This document shows positions 35,325 to 44,343 of a stretch of 64,000 nt of DNA, in pieces; the stretch's first letter is position 1, and every line of letters starts with the position of its first letter. A program made the translations under genes and the position numbers. This DNA comes from Asaia sp037151935 (GTDB taxonomy: Bacteria > Pseudomonadota > Alphaproteobacteria > Acetobacterales > Acetobacteraceae), in assembly GCF_051628905.1 (NCBI RefSeq), contig NZ_CP157575.1, positions 2,046,001-2,110,000 of the forward strand, in the 5' to 3' direction. Under the pieces are notes generated by a model. It was not told where the DNA came from and did not search any database. It was given only the letters and a program-made list of their open reading frames with translations.

Positions 35325-36668
35325 ATGTGTCCTGATATTGTCTGCGGTCGCCTGAGCGACGACATGTTGAGCCGGAATTTTGCCGATGCCCATCCAGGCC
35401 TTACCGCAGAGCAGGCGGGTCTTGAGGCCGATCGCTGTTTCTACTGCTATGACGCCCCCTGTATCGAAGCCTGCCCCACCGATATCGATATTCCGCGCTT
35501 CATCAAGGCTATTGCGTCGAAGAATATTGCGGGGGCGGCCAAAACCATTCTTCAGTCCAACATCCTCGGCGGCTCCTGCGCCCGGGTCTGTCCGACCGAA
35601 ATTCTGTGCGAGCAGAAATGCGTTCATACCGCCATTGAAACTCACAAGCCCGTGCGCATAGGCGCCTTGCAGCGTTTCGCGACCGACTGGCAGATGGCGC
35701 AAGCCACCCATCCATTCACACGCGCCACCCCAAGCGGGCGCCGCGTCGCCATTATCGGCGCAGGCCCTGCCGGGCTGGCCTGCGCGCATCGCCTGGCGCG
35801 CCATGGTCATGACGTCACGATTCTCGACCGACACGCTAAAATGGGGGGGCTGAACGAATATGGCGTGGCCGCCTACAAGCTGGCGGATGATTTTGCCCAG
35901 AAGGAAATCGATTTTCTACTCTCCATCGGCGGTATCGGCTTTCAGGGGGGCGCCATCCTCGGCGAGACACTCAGCCTTGCCACGCTGAGGCAGGATTTCG
36001 ATGCGGTGTTTCTCGCCATCGGTCTTGGCGGCGTGCGGGCGCTGGGTCTGGAGCATGAATGCATCGACGGCGTGCAGGACGCTGTCGCTTTCATCGAGGC
36101 GCTGCGTTCCCATCCGCTTTCCACCAGTGCCGTCGGTCGGCGGGTCGTGGTGATTGGCGGGGGCAATACGGCCATCGATGCCGCCGTTCAGGCAAAGCGC
36201 CTGGGCGCCGAGGAGGTCACGCTGGTCTATCGCCGGGGTGAGGCGACCATGTCCGCCACATCGGTCGAACGCGAATGGGCGCAGACCAATGGCGTGACAC
36301 TTCGTCTATGGGCGGCGCCTTTGAGGCTCGAAACAGAAAATGGCGCGCTGAGCGGCGTGCGTTTCAGGCGTACCGATCCTGAGATTCTGCCAGCCAATAC
36401 ACCTGCCGAATTTACGCTGGAGGCTGACATGGTGCTGAAAGCAATTGGTCAGATATTCGTCCCCGACCCCATCGCGCAGGACCATATCCTGATCGAGAAC
36501 GGGCGTATCGTCGTCGACGCGCAAGGCCGCACAACGCTCCACAACGTCTATGCCGGGGGCGATTGCACGGCGGGAGACGATCTCACTGTTGCCGCCGTGC
36601 GTGACGGGCGCGAGGCGGCCGAAGCCATCCATGCCGATTTGAGCAATTCAGGCGAGAGAGTGAACTGA
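35325..36668 (+). CDS. preT: NAD-dependent dihydropyrimidine dehydrogenase, PreT subunit
   Basis: PreT is the flavoprotein, NADH-side subunit of bacterial dihydropyrimidine dehydrogenase, which reduces uracil and thymine to their dihydro forms. The 447-residue protein has the N-terminal GltD-like Fe-S domain with cysteine clusters (RCFYCYDAPCIEACP and SCARVCPTEILCEQKC). An FAD site (AIIGAGPAGLACAHRLA) and an NAD(P) site (VVVIGGGNTAIDAAVQAKRLGA) follow. The closing GD motif is YAGGDCTAGDDLTVAAVRDGREAAEAI. It is followed two bases later by preA. The ATG at 35325 has only a weak ribosome-binding site. Confidence 0.94.
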   Translation: MCPDIVCGRLSDDMLSRNFADAHPGLTAEQAGLEADRCFYCYDAPCIEACPTDIDIPRFIKAIASKNIAGAAKTILQSNILGGSCARVCPTEILCEQKCVHTAIETHKPVRIGALQRFATDWQMAQATHPFTRATPSGRRVAIIGAGPAGLACAHRLARHGHDVTILDRHAKMGGLNEYGVAAYKLADDFAQKEIDFLLSIGGIGFQGGAILGETLSLATLRQDFDAVFLAIGLGGVRALGLEHECIDGVQDAVAFIEALRSHPLSTSAVGRRVVVIGGGNTAIDAAVQAKRLGAEEVTLVYRRGEATMSATSVEREWAQTNGVTLRLWAAPLRLETENGALSGVRFRRTDPEILPANTPAEFTLEADMVLKAIGQIFVPDPIAQDHILIENGRIVVDAQGRTTLHNVYAGGDCTAGDDLTVAAVRDGREAAEAIHADLSNSGERVN

Positions 36669-36670
36669 CC

Positions 36671-37939
36671 ATGGCCGATCTACGCACAAATTTCGCCGGC
36701 ATCACCTCGCCCAATCCATTCTGGCTGGCCTCCGCCCCGCCGACCGACAAGGAATATAATGTCCGTCGCGCCTTCGAAGCGGGCTGGGGTGGGGTTGTCT
36801 GGAAAACGCTCGGCGAAGATCCGCCAGTGGTCAATCTCAGCTCGCGCTACGGCGCCCTCGCTTTCGGCGGCCAGCGCCTGATGGGGCTGAATAATATCGA
36901 GCTGATCTCAGACCGGCCATTGGCGACCAATATTGCCGAGATCAAGCGCGTCAAACGAGACTTTCCCGATCGTGCGCTCATCGTCAGCCTGATGGTACCC
37001 TGCGAGGAGCATCGCTGGAAAGCGATCCTGCCCTTGATCGAAGAAACCGGCGCAGACGGAATCGAGCTGAATTTCGGCTGCCCGCACGGCATGTCCGAGC
37101 GGAATATGGGCTCTGCGGTCGGTCAGGTGCCCGAATATGTCGAAATGGTCACGCGCTGGTGCAAGCAGAACACGCGCATGCCTGTCATCGTCAAGCTGAC
37201 GCCCAACGTGACCAATATCCTCATGCCCGCGCGCGCGGCTCGTCGTGGTGGCGCCGATGCGGTCTCGCTCATCAACACCATCCAATCGGTCATCGGGGTC
37301 GATCTCGATGCCATGGCGCCGATGCCCGTCGTCGGGGGCAAGGGCACGCATGGCGGTTATTGCGGCCCCGCAATCAAGCCTATCGCGTTGCGCATGATCG
37401 GCGAGATTGCCCGCGATCCTGAAATGGCGGGCACACCGATCTCGGGCATGGGCGGGATCAGCAACTGGCACGATGCTGCCGAGTTTCTCGCCATGGGATC
37501 CAACGCCCTGCAGGTCTGCACGGCAGCCATGCATTACGGCTTTCGCATTGTCGAAGACATGATCGACGGGTTGTCGAACTGGATGGATACGAAAGGCTAC
37601 GCTACCCTGCCAGATCTGAGCGGCAGGGCCGTCTCGCGCTTCGTACCGTGGAATCAGCTCAACATGAATTTCCGCACACTGGCCCATATCGACCAGAAGA
37701 GCTGCGTCGGATGCGGGTTGTGCCATATCGCCTGCGAAGACACGTCACATCAGGCAATTGCCAAACAATCCGGCCCCAAGGGACGCCAGTACAGTGTGAT
37801 CGACGACGAGTGTGTCGGCTGCAATCTCTGTGCCCATGTCTGCCCGGTGGATAATTGCATCACCATGGTGCCCCAGCCTGTCGAAAGCGAGATCACCTGG
37901 CTCGAACACCCGGCCAATACGCATAGACTCAACGCGTAA
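36671..37939 (+). CDS. preA: NAD-dependent dihydropyrimidine dehydrogenase, PreA subunit
   Basis: PreA carries the FMN pyrimidine-reducing site and two [4Fe-4S] clusters. The 422-residue protein begins with the dihydroorotate-dehydrogenase-like barrel (FAGITSPNPFWLASAPPTDKEYNVRRAF). It has ELNFGCPHGMSERNMGSAVGQ with the catalytic-loop region, VIVKLTPNVTN and the FMN-phosphate loop PISGMGGISNW. The ferredoxin-like tail has two clusters, CVGCGLCHIACE and CVGCNLCAHVCP. It is the partner of preT, just two bases downstream of it, and is followed 17 bases later by the amidohydrolase gene. Confidence 0.95.
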   Translation: MADLRTNFAGITSPNPFWLASAPPTDKEYNVRRAFEAGWGGVVWKTLGEDPPVVNLSSRYGALAFGGQRLMGLNNIELISDRPLATNIAEIKRVKRDFPDRALIVSLMVPCEEHRWKAILPLIEETGADGIELNFGCPHGMSERNMGSAVGQVPEYVEMVTRWCKQNTRMPVIVKLTPNVTNILMPARAARRGGADAVSLINTIQSVIGVDLDAMAPMPVVGGKGTHGGYCGPAIKPIALRMIGEIARDPEMAGTPISGMGGISNWHDAAEFLAMGSNALQVCTAAMHYGFRIVEDMIDGLSNWMDTKGYATLPDLSGRAVSRFVPWNQLNMNFRTLAHIDQKSCVGCGLCHIACEDTSHQAIAKQSGPKGRQYSVIDDECVGCNLCAHVCPVDNCITMVPQPVESEITWLEHPANTHRLNA

Positions 37940-37956
37940 GGAGCGAGAGGCAGAAC

Positions 37957-39192
37957 ATGAGCAATATACGCATCGACGGCGCCGCCCTCTGGACCGACCT
38001 GATGGAAACGGCCCGCTTTGGCGAGACCGAAAAAGGCGGTATCAAACGCCTGACCCTGACTGAGGAAGACCGTCAGGTGCGAGACTGGTTCACCGCTGCC
38101 TGCACACGCCTTGGCTGTACGATAACCGTGGACGCTCTGGGCAATATGTTCGCCCGCCGTGCGGGTCTGGACGAGTCCCTGCCGCCGCTCACCATGGGCA
38201 GCCATCTCGACACCCAGCCGACAGGCGGAAAATTCGACGGCATTCTGGGCGTTCTCGGCGGGCTCGCCGTGCTGCGGGCTCTTGATGAATCGGGGCACGT
38301 TACCCGGCACCCGATCGAGCTGATCAACTGGACGAACGAAGAAGGGTCGCGCTTCTCTCCCCCCATGATGTGTTCCGGTGCCTATGCTGGCGTCTTTACT
38401 GAGCAGGAAGTGCTCGACAAGCAGGACCGCGCCGGAATCCGCTTTGGCGATGCGCTCGATGCCATAGGCTATCGGGGAGAAAAGCCCTGCCGTGCTTCTC
38501 CTGTCGCAGCCTATTTCGAACTCCATATCGAGCAGGGCCCTATTCTGGAGGTCGAGAACCGCGTGATTGGCGCTGTGACAGGCGTGCAGGGCATGCGCTG
38601 GTATGAGGTCACGATCACCGGCAAGGATGCCCATGCGGGTTCGACGCCCATGACCCTGCGCAGCGATGCGCTTCTGGCCGCCGCCACCATGATCGGCGCG
38701 ATTTCGGATATTGCCCGCTCTCACGCGCCTCAGGCACTCGGCACAGTCGGGCTGATCGAAAACCGGCCGAACAGCAGCAACGTCGTACCGAGCGAGACAT
38801 TTTTCACAGTCGATCTGCGCCACCCCGACGACGCCATCGTTGCCTTGATGGAACAGGAGATGGAGGCGCGTTTCAGGGCGATTGCCGAGACGATGGAAGT
38901 CACGCAGGCGATGAGAAAGATCTGGGATGCGCCTGCCGTGCCTTTCGACCCACGTTGTGTCGCGATGGTCAGCGAAGCCGCCAGCGAGGCGGGTTTCGAA
39001 TCCATGAAAATCGTCTCGGGTCCCGGTCACGACGCCGCCTATATGGCGCGTGTGGCACCGACGGCGATGATTTTCGTTCCCTGCCGCGACGGTCTAAGTC
39101 ATAACGAATCCGAAAGCATTACCAAGGCCGAAGCCGAAGCAGGTGCCAACGTGCTTCTGGGGGCGTTGCTCAGAGCGGATAGTGCTTTCTGA
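37957..39192 (+). CDS. M20-family amidohydrolase, probable beta-ureidopropionase
   Basis: This is a dimetal hydrolase of the hydantoinase/carbamoylase group (N-carbamoyl amino acid hydrolase, allantoate amidohydrolase, ureidopropionase), 411 residues. Metal ligands appear in TMGSHLDTQPTGGKFDG, INWTNEEGSRF and FELHIEQGPILE, with the late VSGPGHDAAYMARVAPTAMIFVPCRDGLSHNE block. From context (preT, preA and dihydropyrimidinase) the substrate is most probably N-carbamoyl-beta-alanine, giving beta-alanine, CO2 and ammonia. Family members with other carbamoyl substrates look alike, so the assignment depends on context. Confidence 0.9.
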   Translation: MSNIRIDGAALWTDLMETARFGETEKGGIKRLTLTEEDRQVRDWFTAACTRLGCTITVDALGNMFARRAGLDESLPPLTMGSHLDTQPTGGKFDGILGVLGGLAVLRALDESGHVTRHPIELINWTNEEGSRFSPPMMCSGAYAGVFTEQEVLDKQDRAGIRFGDALDAIGYRGEKPCRASPVAAYFELHIEQGPILEVENRVIGAVTGVQGMRWYEVTITGKDAHAGSTPMTLRSDALLAAATMIGAISDIARSHAPQALGTVGLIENRPNSSNVVPSETFFTVDLRHPDDAIVALMEQEMEARFRAIAETMEVTQAMRKIWDAPAVPFDPRCVAMVSEAASEAGFESMKIVSGPGHDAAYMARVAPTAMIFVPCRDGLSHNESESITKAEAEAGANVLLGALLRADSAF

Positions 39193-39268
39193 AAAAATAG
39201 CCTGTCGCCACCTGCGACCACCATCCTGAGCGCGTGATGCGGGATTTCTGACGAGAGGATCGCCCCCT

Positions 39269-39916
39269 GTGACAGATGTCTGCACGCCGATGAAAGGCAG
39301 AAAAACCAGCGCGCCACGCCGCGCGACCCTGCCGCAGATCCTGAATGCCGCAGAATGGACTTTCGGCACGCGCGGGCTGAAGGGCACGCGCGTCGAGGAA
39401 ATCGCCGCGCTCTGCGCCATACCGAAGGCCAATATCCTCTATTATTTCCGCACGAAAGAAGAGCTGTATCAGGCAACGCTGGCGCGGCTGCTCGAGATCT
39501 GGCTGGCTGACGCCGATGACTGGCTTTCGGCAGAGCGGGCGCCCCTTGAGGGAGTGGAAGGCTATATACGCGCCAAGATGGCCTTTTCGCGCACACGCCC
39601 CGAAGGGTCGCGCCTTTTCGCGCAGGAGCTTCTTTCGGGTGGGCTGATGATCAAGGGTTTCCTGCAAGAAACGCTTCGCGCGCATGTCGCCCGTCACGCC
39701 GAGATCTTTCTCGACTGGCAGGCGAAAGGATTGATGCGCCCTGTAGACCCCACGCATTTCCTGTGTCTGCTCTGGTCCGGCACGCAGGCTTATGCCGATA
39801 TGCAGGTGCAGTTCGAAGCCTTGCTCGACCGCTCAACGCTGCATGACAGCGATTACGAAACCGGAATCGCGACGTTCATGACCCTTGTCAGACCCCTGTT
39901 TTCGCAGCCAGGCTGA
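39269..39916 (+). CDS. rutR: TetR-family regulator, RutR type
   Basis: RutR senses uracil (and thymine) and represses pyrimidine use genes. The 215-residue protein has the N-terminal HTH GTRVEEIAALCAIPKANILYYF followed by RTKEELYQATLARLLEIWL. A C-terminal domain very like the E. coli RutR pattern includes SRLFAQELLSGG, GLMRPVDPTHFLCLLWSGTQAYADM. The start is GTG at 39269. It lies 77 bases after the amidohydrolase gene in the same direction and converges with the nucleobase carrier gene (28-base overlap). A fitting operator is at 41379. Confidence 0.9.
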   Translation: MTDVCTPMKGRKTSAPRRATLPQILNAAEWTFGTRGLKGTRVEEIAALCAIPKANILYYFRTKEELYQATLARLLEIWLADADDWLSAERAPLEGVEGYIRAKMAFSRTRPEGSRLFAQELLSGGLMIKGFLQETLRAHVARHAEIFLDWQAKGLMRPVDPTHFLCLLWSGTQAYADMQVQFEALLDRSTLHDSDYETGIATFMTLVRPLFSQPG

Positions 39917-41330
39917 AGCGCGATAAAGCGGCATGAAAAAGGCCGCCGGTGATAAAGCCGATCACCCATGAAAAATTCTGCAGCAAGGCCAGAGCGGGCA
40001 GGAATACCACAAGAAGGCCAAGGATAACGGACAGTCCGAGTGCTGCCAGCGCGCGTGGGTTGACACCCTTTCGATACCAGTATGCTGCGTTGGGCTCGAT
40101 GCTGTAGAGCGCGTCGATATCGAGCGACTCTCTCTGCACGAGATAGTAATCGACAAGCAGGATGCTGGTTACGGGCGCGATGAACAGCCCGAGAATATCC
40201 AGTGTCAGATGAATGAGTTCAGGATGGGCATAGAGATTCCACGGTGTAAGCAGAATGGCCCCAATCGAGGCAATCACACCGCCCTGACGCCATGAAATGG
40301 CCGCCGGAGCGATATTGGAAAAATCGAACGCCGCAGAAACGAAATTGGCCGAGATATTGATCCCGATCGTTGCCGCCACGAGGGTCAGGGTGCCGACCAG
40401 AAGGATGGTCTGATTGTCGAACAGAATAATGGTTTCAGCCGGATCGATAATGAGTCGTCCGAGCGCCGGTTGCGTCAGAACGATGGTCGTCAGCACGAGC
40501 AGGACGAATGCCATGAAATTGACAGGCAACCCCCAGAAATTACCCCGTCGCACGTCCCCCATGCTCACGCCATAACGGGCAAAATCGCCGAAATTCAGGA
40601 TGATGGCCGAGAAATATGCAAGGGTAAGTGACGCCACGCCCAATCCGCCCCAGAGCGTGGCAGGCATCGAAAATCCGCCATGAGGCAGTACCGAAAAATG
40701 CCATGCCCCATGGGTCTTGAAGAGCAGCGCCGCATCGAGAAGGAGAATCACGCCATAAATGGCCGGACCCGCCCAATCGATAAAATGACGTATGGCCTCC
40801 ATTCCGCGCCAGAATACGGCGAGTTGAAGCAACCAGACAAACAGAAAGGCGCCCCAGCCCAGCATGGACAGACCCAGCGCCCCATGGCGATGCAGATCGG
40901 CATAAGACAACACATCAGGGAAAAAATGCAGAATGAACAGGACGATGGCATTCGAGGCGAGCCATGTCTGTATGCCGTACCAGCCGACCGCAATCACGCC
41001 ACGCACCAGCGCCGGGATAATGGCCCCGTAAACACCAAAGGCTGCTCGTATCATCACAGGAAAGGGCACGCCCGCTTTCTGGCTGGGCACGGCCACCAGA
41101 TTGCACAGGAGATGCACCAGCAGAATGGCCAGAACCAGACCGGCGAGCACAGCCCCCACAGGCAAACCCATGGTGAAAAAACTGCCTAGCGTCAAATATC
41201 CCGCAACGCTGTGGACATTGGACATCCAGAGAAAAAGATAATCGCGCCATGCCCAGTGCCGGGTCCGAACCGGGGCGAGATCGACATTCGAAAGCGGGCC
41301 TGACGGAAAGACTGCCTCACGCTGTGTCAT
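39888..41330 (-). CDS. NCS1-family nucleobase/hydantoin:cation symporter
   Basis: This is a membrane carrier of 480 residues with about 12 hydrophobic segments. The NCS1 signature is near the N-terminus (LAPVRTRHWAWRDYLFLWMSNVHSVAGYLTLG), followed by VPFPVMIRAAFGVYGAIIPALVRGVIAVGWYGIQTWLAS. The NYYLV-type region near the end (LLVDYYLVQRESLDIDALY) also fits. Substrate is probably uracil or a related pyrimidine by context; allantoin and hydantoin carriers share the family. It is divergent from dihydropyrimidinase, with the RutR-type operator between them. Confidence 0.93.
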   Translation of the reverse strand: MTQREAVFPSGPLSNVDLAPVRTRHWAWRDYLFLWMSNVHSVAGYLTLGSFFTMGLPVGAVLAGLVLAILLVHLLCNLVAVPSQKAGVPFPVMIRAAFGVYGAIIPALVRGVIAVGWYGIQTWLASNAIVLFILHFFPDVLSYADLHRHGALGLSMLGWGAFLFVWLLQLAVFWRGMEAIRHFIDWAGPAIYGVILLLDAALLFKTHGAWHFSVLPHGGFSMPATLWGGLGVASLTLAYFSAIILNFGDFARYGVSMGDVRRGNFWGLPVNFMAFVLLVLTTIVLTQPALGRLIIDPAETIILFDNQTILLVGTLTLVAATIGINISANFVSAAFDFSNIAPAAISWRQGGVIASIGAILLTPWNLYAHPELIHLTLDILGLFIAPVTSILLVDYYLVQRESLDIDALYSIEPNAAYWYRKGVNPRALAALGLSVILGLLVVFLPALALLQNFSWVIGFITGGLFHAALSRFSLAAKTGV

Positions 41331-41378
41331 TGTCCGGTGCCCTGTTTCAGTAAATCCCGACAGAAATCGAGCAATAGA

Positions 41379-41394
41379 TTGACCATATGGTCAG
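41379..41394. promoter_or_regulatory. RutR-type operator
   Basis: TTGACCATATGGTCAG matches the known RutR consensus TTGACCA-NN-TGGTCAA at 13 of 14 fixed positions and is a near-perfect palindrome. It lies between the divergent NCS1 carrier and dihydropyrimidinase genes, 49 and 63 bases from their starts, with a RutR gene 1.5 kb away. Confidence 0.88.
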
Positions 41395-41408
41395 GCTAGC
41401 CCTATGAT
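41379..41408 (+). promoter_or_regulatory. Sigma70-type promoter of the dihydropyrimidinase gene
   Basis: A -35 box TTGACC (41379-41384) and a -10 box TATGAT (41403-41408) are spaced by 18 bases and lead to the start at 41457. The -35 box is the left half of the RutR operator, so bound repressor would block polymerase. Confidence 0.7.
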
Positions 41409-41456
41409 TTCGATAATACAACGATATTCTGTTTCGGGCCTTTCGGCGACGGGAAC

Positions 41457-42857
41457 ATGCACATGCTGATGATCAAGGGCGGGACGATCGTTACCGCAGA
41501 GCGGCGTTTCAGAGCTGATATCCTTTGCGACGATGCTGGCCGGATCGCGGAGATCGGGCCGGATCTCGCGCCGCCGACCGGATGCGCTCTCGTCGATGCG
41601 GGCGGGCTTCTGGTTATGCCGGGCGGTATCGACCCGCATACCCATATGGAAATGCCCTTCATGGGCACCACGGCGAGCGACGATTTCTTTACCGGCACGG
41701 CGGCAGGCCTTGCGGGTGGCACGACGAGCATCATCGATTTCGTCATTCCCGAGCAGGGACGATCCCTCTACGACGCCTGGCGCGACTGGCGGCGCAAGGC
41801 CGAAAAAGCGGCAGCAGATTACGGCTTTCACGTTGCCGTGACGCACTGGAATGCTCAGGTTCACGAGGATATGGGCCGCCTCGTGACCGAGGGCGGCGTG
41901 AACTCCTTCAAGCATTTCATGGCCTATAAAAATGCGCTGATGATCGACGATACTGTCTTTCTTCGTTCGATGCAGCGCGCCAGAGAGCTGGGCGCGCTCT
42001 GCACCGTCCATGCCGAAAACGGCGACGCCATCGCGTTTCTGCAGGCCCAGCTTCTGGCGCAGGGTGAGACGGGGCCACAGGCCCATCCGCTCTCCCGCCC
42101 GCCCGCCATAGAGGGCGAGGCGGCACAGCGCGCCATCACTCTGGCCGCGCTTGACGACACACCACTTTACGTCGTGCATGTCTCGACCGAGGAGGCAACG
42201 CAGGCCATCGCCGCCGCGCGACTCAAGGGGCTCAGGGTTTATGGTGAGGTTCTACCCCAGCACCTCGTTTTTGACGAAAGCGTCTATCGAGACAGTGACT
42301 GGCTGAAGGCAGCGCGCCATGTCATGAGCCCGCCCTTCCGACCGCAATCTCATCAAAATTCGCTCTGGGGCGGTCTGGTTTCGGGACAATTGCAGACCAC
42401 AGCAACGGATCATTGCTGCTTCTGCCAGGATCAGAAACTACGCGGGCGCGATGATTTCACCCGCATTCCCAACGGGGTGCCTGGCATAGAAGAGCGCATG
42501 AGCGTTCTGTGGCACCATGGCGTGGTCAGCGGAAGATTGAGCGCCGAGCAGTTCGTGGCCATCACCTCGACCAATACTGCGCGTATCTTCAATCTCTACC
42601 CCCGCAAGGGCTGCATCGCGCCCGGCGCCGATGCCGATCTTGTGCTGTGGGACCCCTCAGCCAGCCGAAACATTACGGCGCGCGACCTGCATCAGAACGT
42701 CGATTATACCCTCTATGAAGGCATGACCCTGACAGGCCAGGCCAAAAAGACAATCAGCCAAGGGGTCGTGGTCTGGGAGGATGGCATTCTGCGCGCTGAG
42801 CGCGGCAAAGGGCGCTATGTCAAACGCGCGCCGCTGGGGCAGGCACGCTCCCTGTGA
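41457..42857 (+). CDS. hydA: Dihydropyrimidinase (D-hydantoinase)
   Basis: This cyclic amidohydrolase opens dihydrouracil to N-carbamoyl-beta-alanine, the second step of the reductive pathway. The 466-residue protein shows the dinuclear zinc motifs PGGIDPHTHMEMPFMG, the carbamylated Lys region NSFKHFMAYKNAL, CTVHAENGD and YVVHVSTEEA. The late TTATDHCCFCQDQK and GVPGIEERMSVLW blocks also fit. Starts at 41457, 41463 and 41469 are all ATG in frame; 41457 has GGGAAC close upstream. It is the only gene of the pathway that is transcribed away from the carrier. Confidence 0.95.
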   Translation: MHMLMIKGGTIVTAERRFRADILCDDAGRIAEIGPDLAPPTGCALVDAGGLLVMPGGIDPHTHMEMPFMGTTASDDFFTGTAAGLAGGTTSIIDFVIPEQGRSLYDAWRDWRRKAEKAAADYGFHVAVTHWNAQVHEDMGRLVTEGGVNSFKHFMAYKNALMIDDTVFLRSMQRARELGALCTVHAENGDAIAFLQAQLLAQGETGPQAHPLSRPPAIEGEAAQRAITLAALDDTPLYVVHVSTEEATQAIAAARLKGLRVYGEVLPQHLVFDESVYRDSDWLKAARHVMSPPFRPQSHQNSLWGGLVSGQLQTTATDHCCFCQDQKLRGRDDFTRIPNGVPGIEERMSVLWHHGVVSGRLSAEQFVAITSTNTARIFNLYPRKGCIAPGADADLVLWDPSASRNITARDLHQNVDYTLYEGMTLTGQAKKTISQGVVVWEDGILRAERGKGRYVKRAPLGQARSL

Positions 42858-42876
42858 GCGCGCCCGGACCCGGCAT

Positions 42877-43866
42877 TCATGCGATGCCATAGCCCTCTGG
42901 ATGCGATTCTCTCCAGCGGAAAGCCGTTTCGACGATCATATCGAGCGCCGAAAGACGCGGGGACCAACCTGTATCTTTCATGAATTGAGATGGATCGGCG
43001 ACCAGCGTGGCCGGGTCGCCCCCACGCCTCGGAGCGGCTTCCCAGGGTAGTTTGCGCCCACTGACACGTTCGACCGCCTCGATCACTTCGATATTCGAAT
43101 ATCCGCAACCGGTGCCCAGATTGAAAACGACGCTCTTATCATCGATCTGGTCAAGGGCATGAGAATAGGCCGTGCCGAGATCACCCACATGCAGATAATC
43201 ACGTACGCAGGAACCATCGCGCGTCGGGTAATCTGTGCCGAAGACCTTGAGCGCAGGACGACGACCGAGCGCCACGTCGATGGTCAGAGGAATCAGATGG
43301 GTTTCAGGCCGATGGTCCTCGCCGGCGCGTCCTGCCGGGTCTGAGCCCGCTGCATTGAAATAGCGCAGGCAGGCGCTACGCAAGCCGTATATGCGATCGG
43401 CCCAATGGAGCACACGCTCGATCATATATTTGCTCTCTCCGTAGGGAGAGCCTGGCTCTATCAGGGCATCGGGCGGAATTGGCTCGTCGCGCTCCGGCCC
43501 GCCAAACAGCGCTGCCGTTGAAGAAAAGACGAATTTACGCACGCCATTATCGACACAGGCCCGAATCAGGTTGAGAGACGAAACCCCGTTATGCTCGAAA
43601 TAGCGCAGCGGGTCGGCCATGCTCTCACCCACCAGAGACAACGCTGCGAAATGAAGCACCCCGTCGAAAGACTGGCTTGCCAGAACATCCTGAGTCGCCG
43701 ACAGATCCATCAGATCGACATGATGGAAGCTTGCACCCGCAGGAACAGCCTTGCGATGACCCGTGCTGAGGTTATCGAGCACGGCCACCTCATGACCAGC
43801 ATCGAGAAGGCTGAGAACGGCGTGACTGCCTACAAATCCAGCCCCGCCAGCCACCAGATAACGCAT
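42877..43866 (-). CDS. galE: UDP-glucose 4-epimerase
   Basis: GalE interconverts UDP-glucose and UDP-galactose. The 329-residue SDR protein has YLVAGGAGFVGSHAV (NAD motif), VLDNLSTGHRKAV, HFAALSLVGESMADP, the SSTAALFG catalytic Ser/Thr block and the Tyr-Lys pair in SPYGESKYMIE. The later LRYFNAAGSDPAGRAGEDH, TRDGSCVRDYLHV and NLGTGCGYSNIEVI are standard. It converges on dihydropyrimidinase and has no partner genes, so it likely serves exopolysaccharide or lipopolysaccharide sugar supply. Confidence 0.96.
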   Translation of the reverse strand: MRYLVAGGAGFVGSHAVLSLLDAGHEVAVLDNLSTGHRKAVPAGASFHHVDLMDLSATQDVLASQSFDGVLHFAALSLVGESMADPLRYFEHNGVSSLNLIRACVDNGVRKFVFSSTAALFGGPERDEPIPPDALIEPGSPYGESKYMIERVLHWADRIYGLRSACLRYFNAAGSDPAGRAGEDHRPETHLIPLTIDVALGRRPALKVFGTDYPTRDGSCVRDYLHVGDLGTAYSHALDQIDDKSVVFNLGTGCGYSNIEVIEAVERVSGRKLPWEAAPRRGGDPATLVADPSQFMKDTGWSPRLSALDMIVETAFRWRESHPEGYGIA

Positions 43867-44343
43867 CGCTTCCTTCTCTCCACTTTCGAAGCCCGATGTG
43901 AATGGCTCACATTCATGGCGGCTCGTTCAACCCGGCAGAGAGAAAAAACAGTGAGAAATGAGCTTTCCATACCCTCTTCATTTAAGCGAACGACGTGCAT
44001 GAAACGTCTCGCCCAAGGATCAGGATTGCGCATTCTCCAATTTTCTACCGAATTAAACGTATGATTTTTCTTTATTATTCTAAATAGTAACAAAAAATAT
44101 CTGAATCTTGAATCAAATTTATCGTTATCGTGGCAATAAATGCCATGACTTGTTTTTTATTCCTGGATTTTCCAAATGTTTTGCTCCCCAACTTTCTTCC
44201 GACCCAGGCGTGACCTGCAAATGATATCATCTGAGGATAGGAAGGGAGCAAACTTCCGACAAAACGCTGCAGAAGCTGCTTCTGAAATCAAAAAAGAGCC
44301 TGATTGACCAGCCGACCCGCCAAAGGCCTCGATCACAGCGCCG
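43867..44343. other. AT-rich gene-free stretch between galE and folC
   Basis: No gene is supported. About 44050-44160 is strikingly AT-rich (long A/T runs) compared with all neighbours. It is upstream of galE on its coding strand and downstream of folC. It may hold an extended galE promoter or nucleoid-protein sites; I see no inverted repeat of note. Confidence 0.45.
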
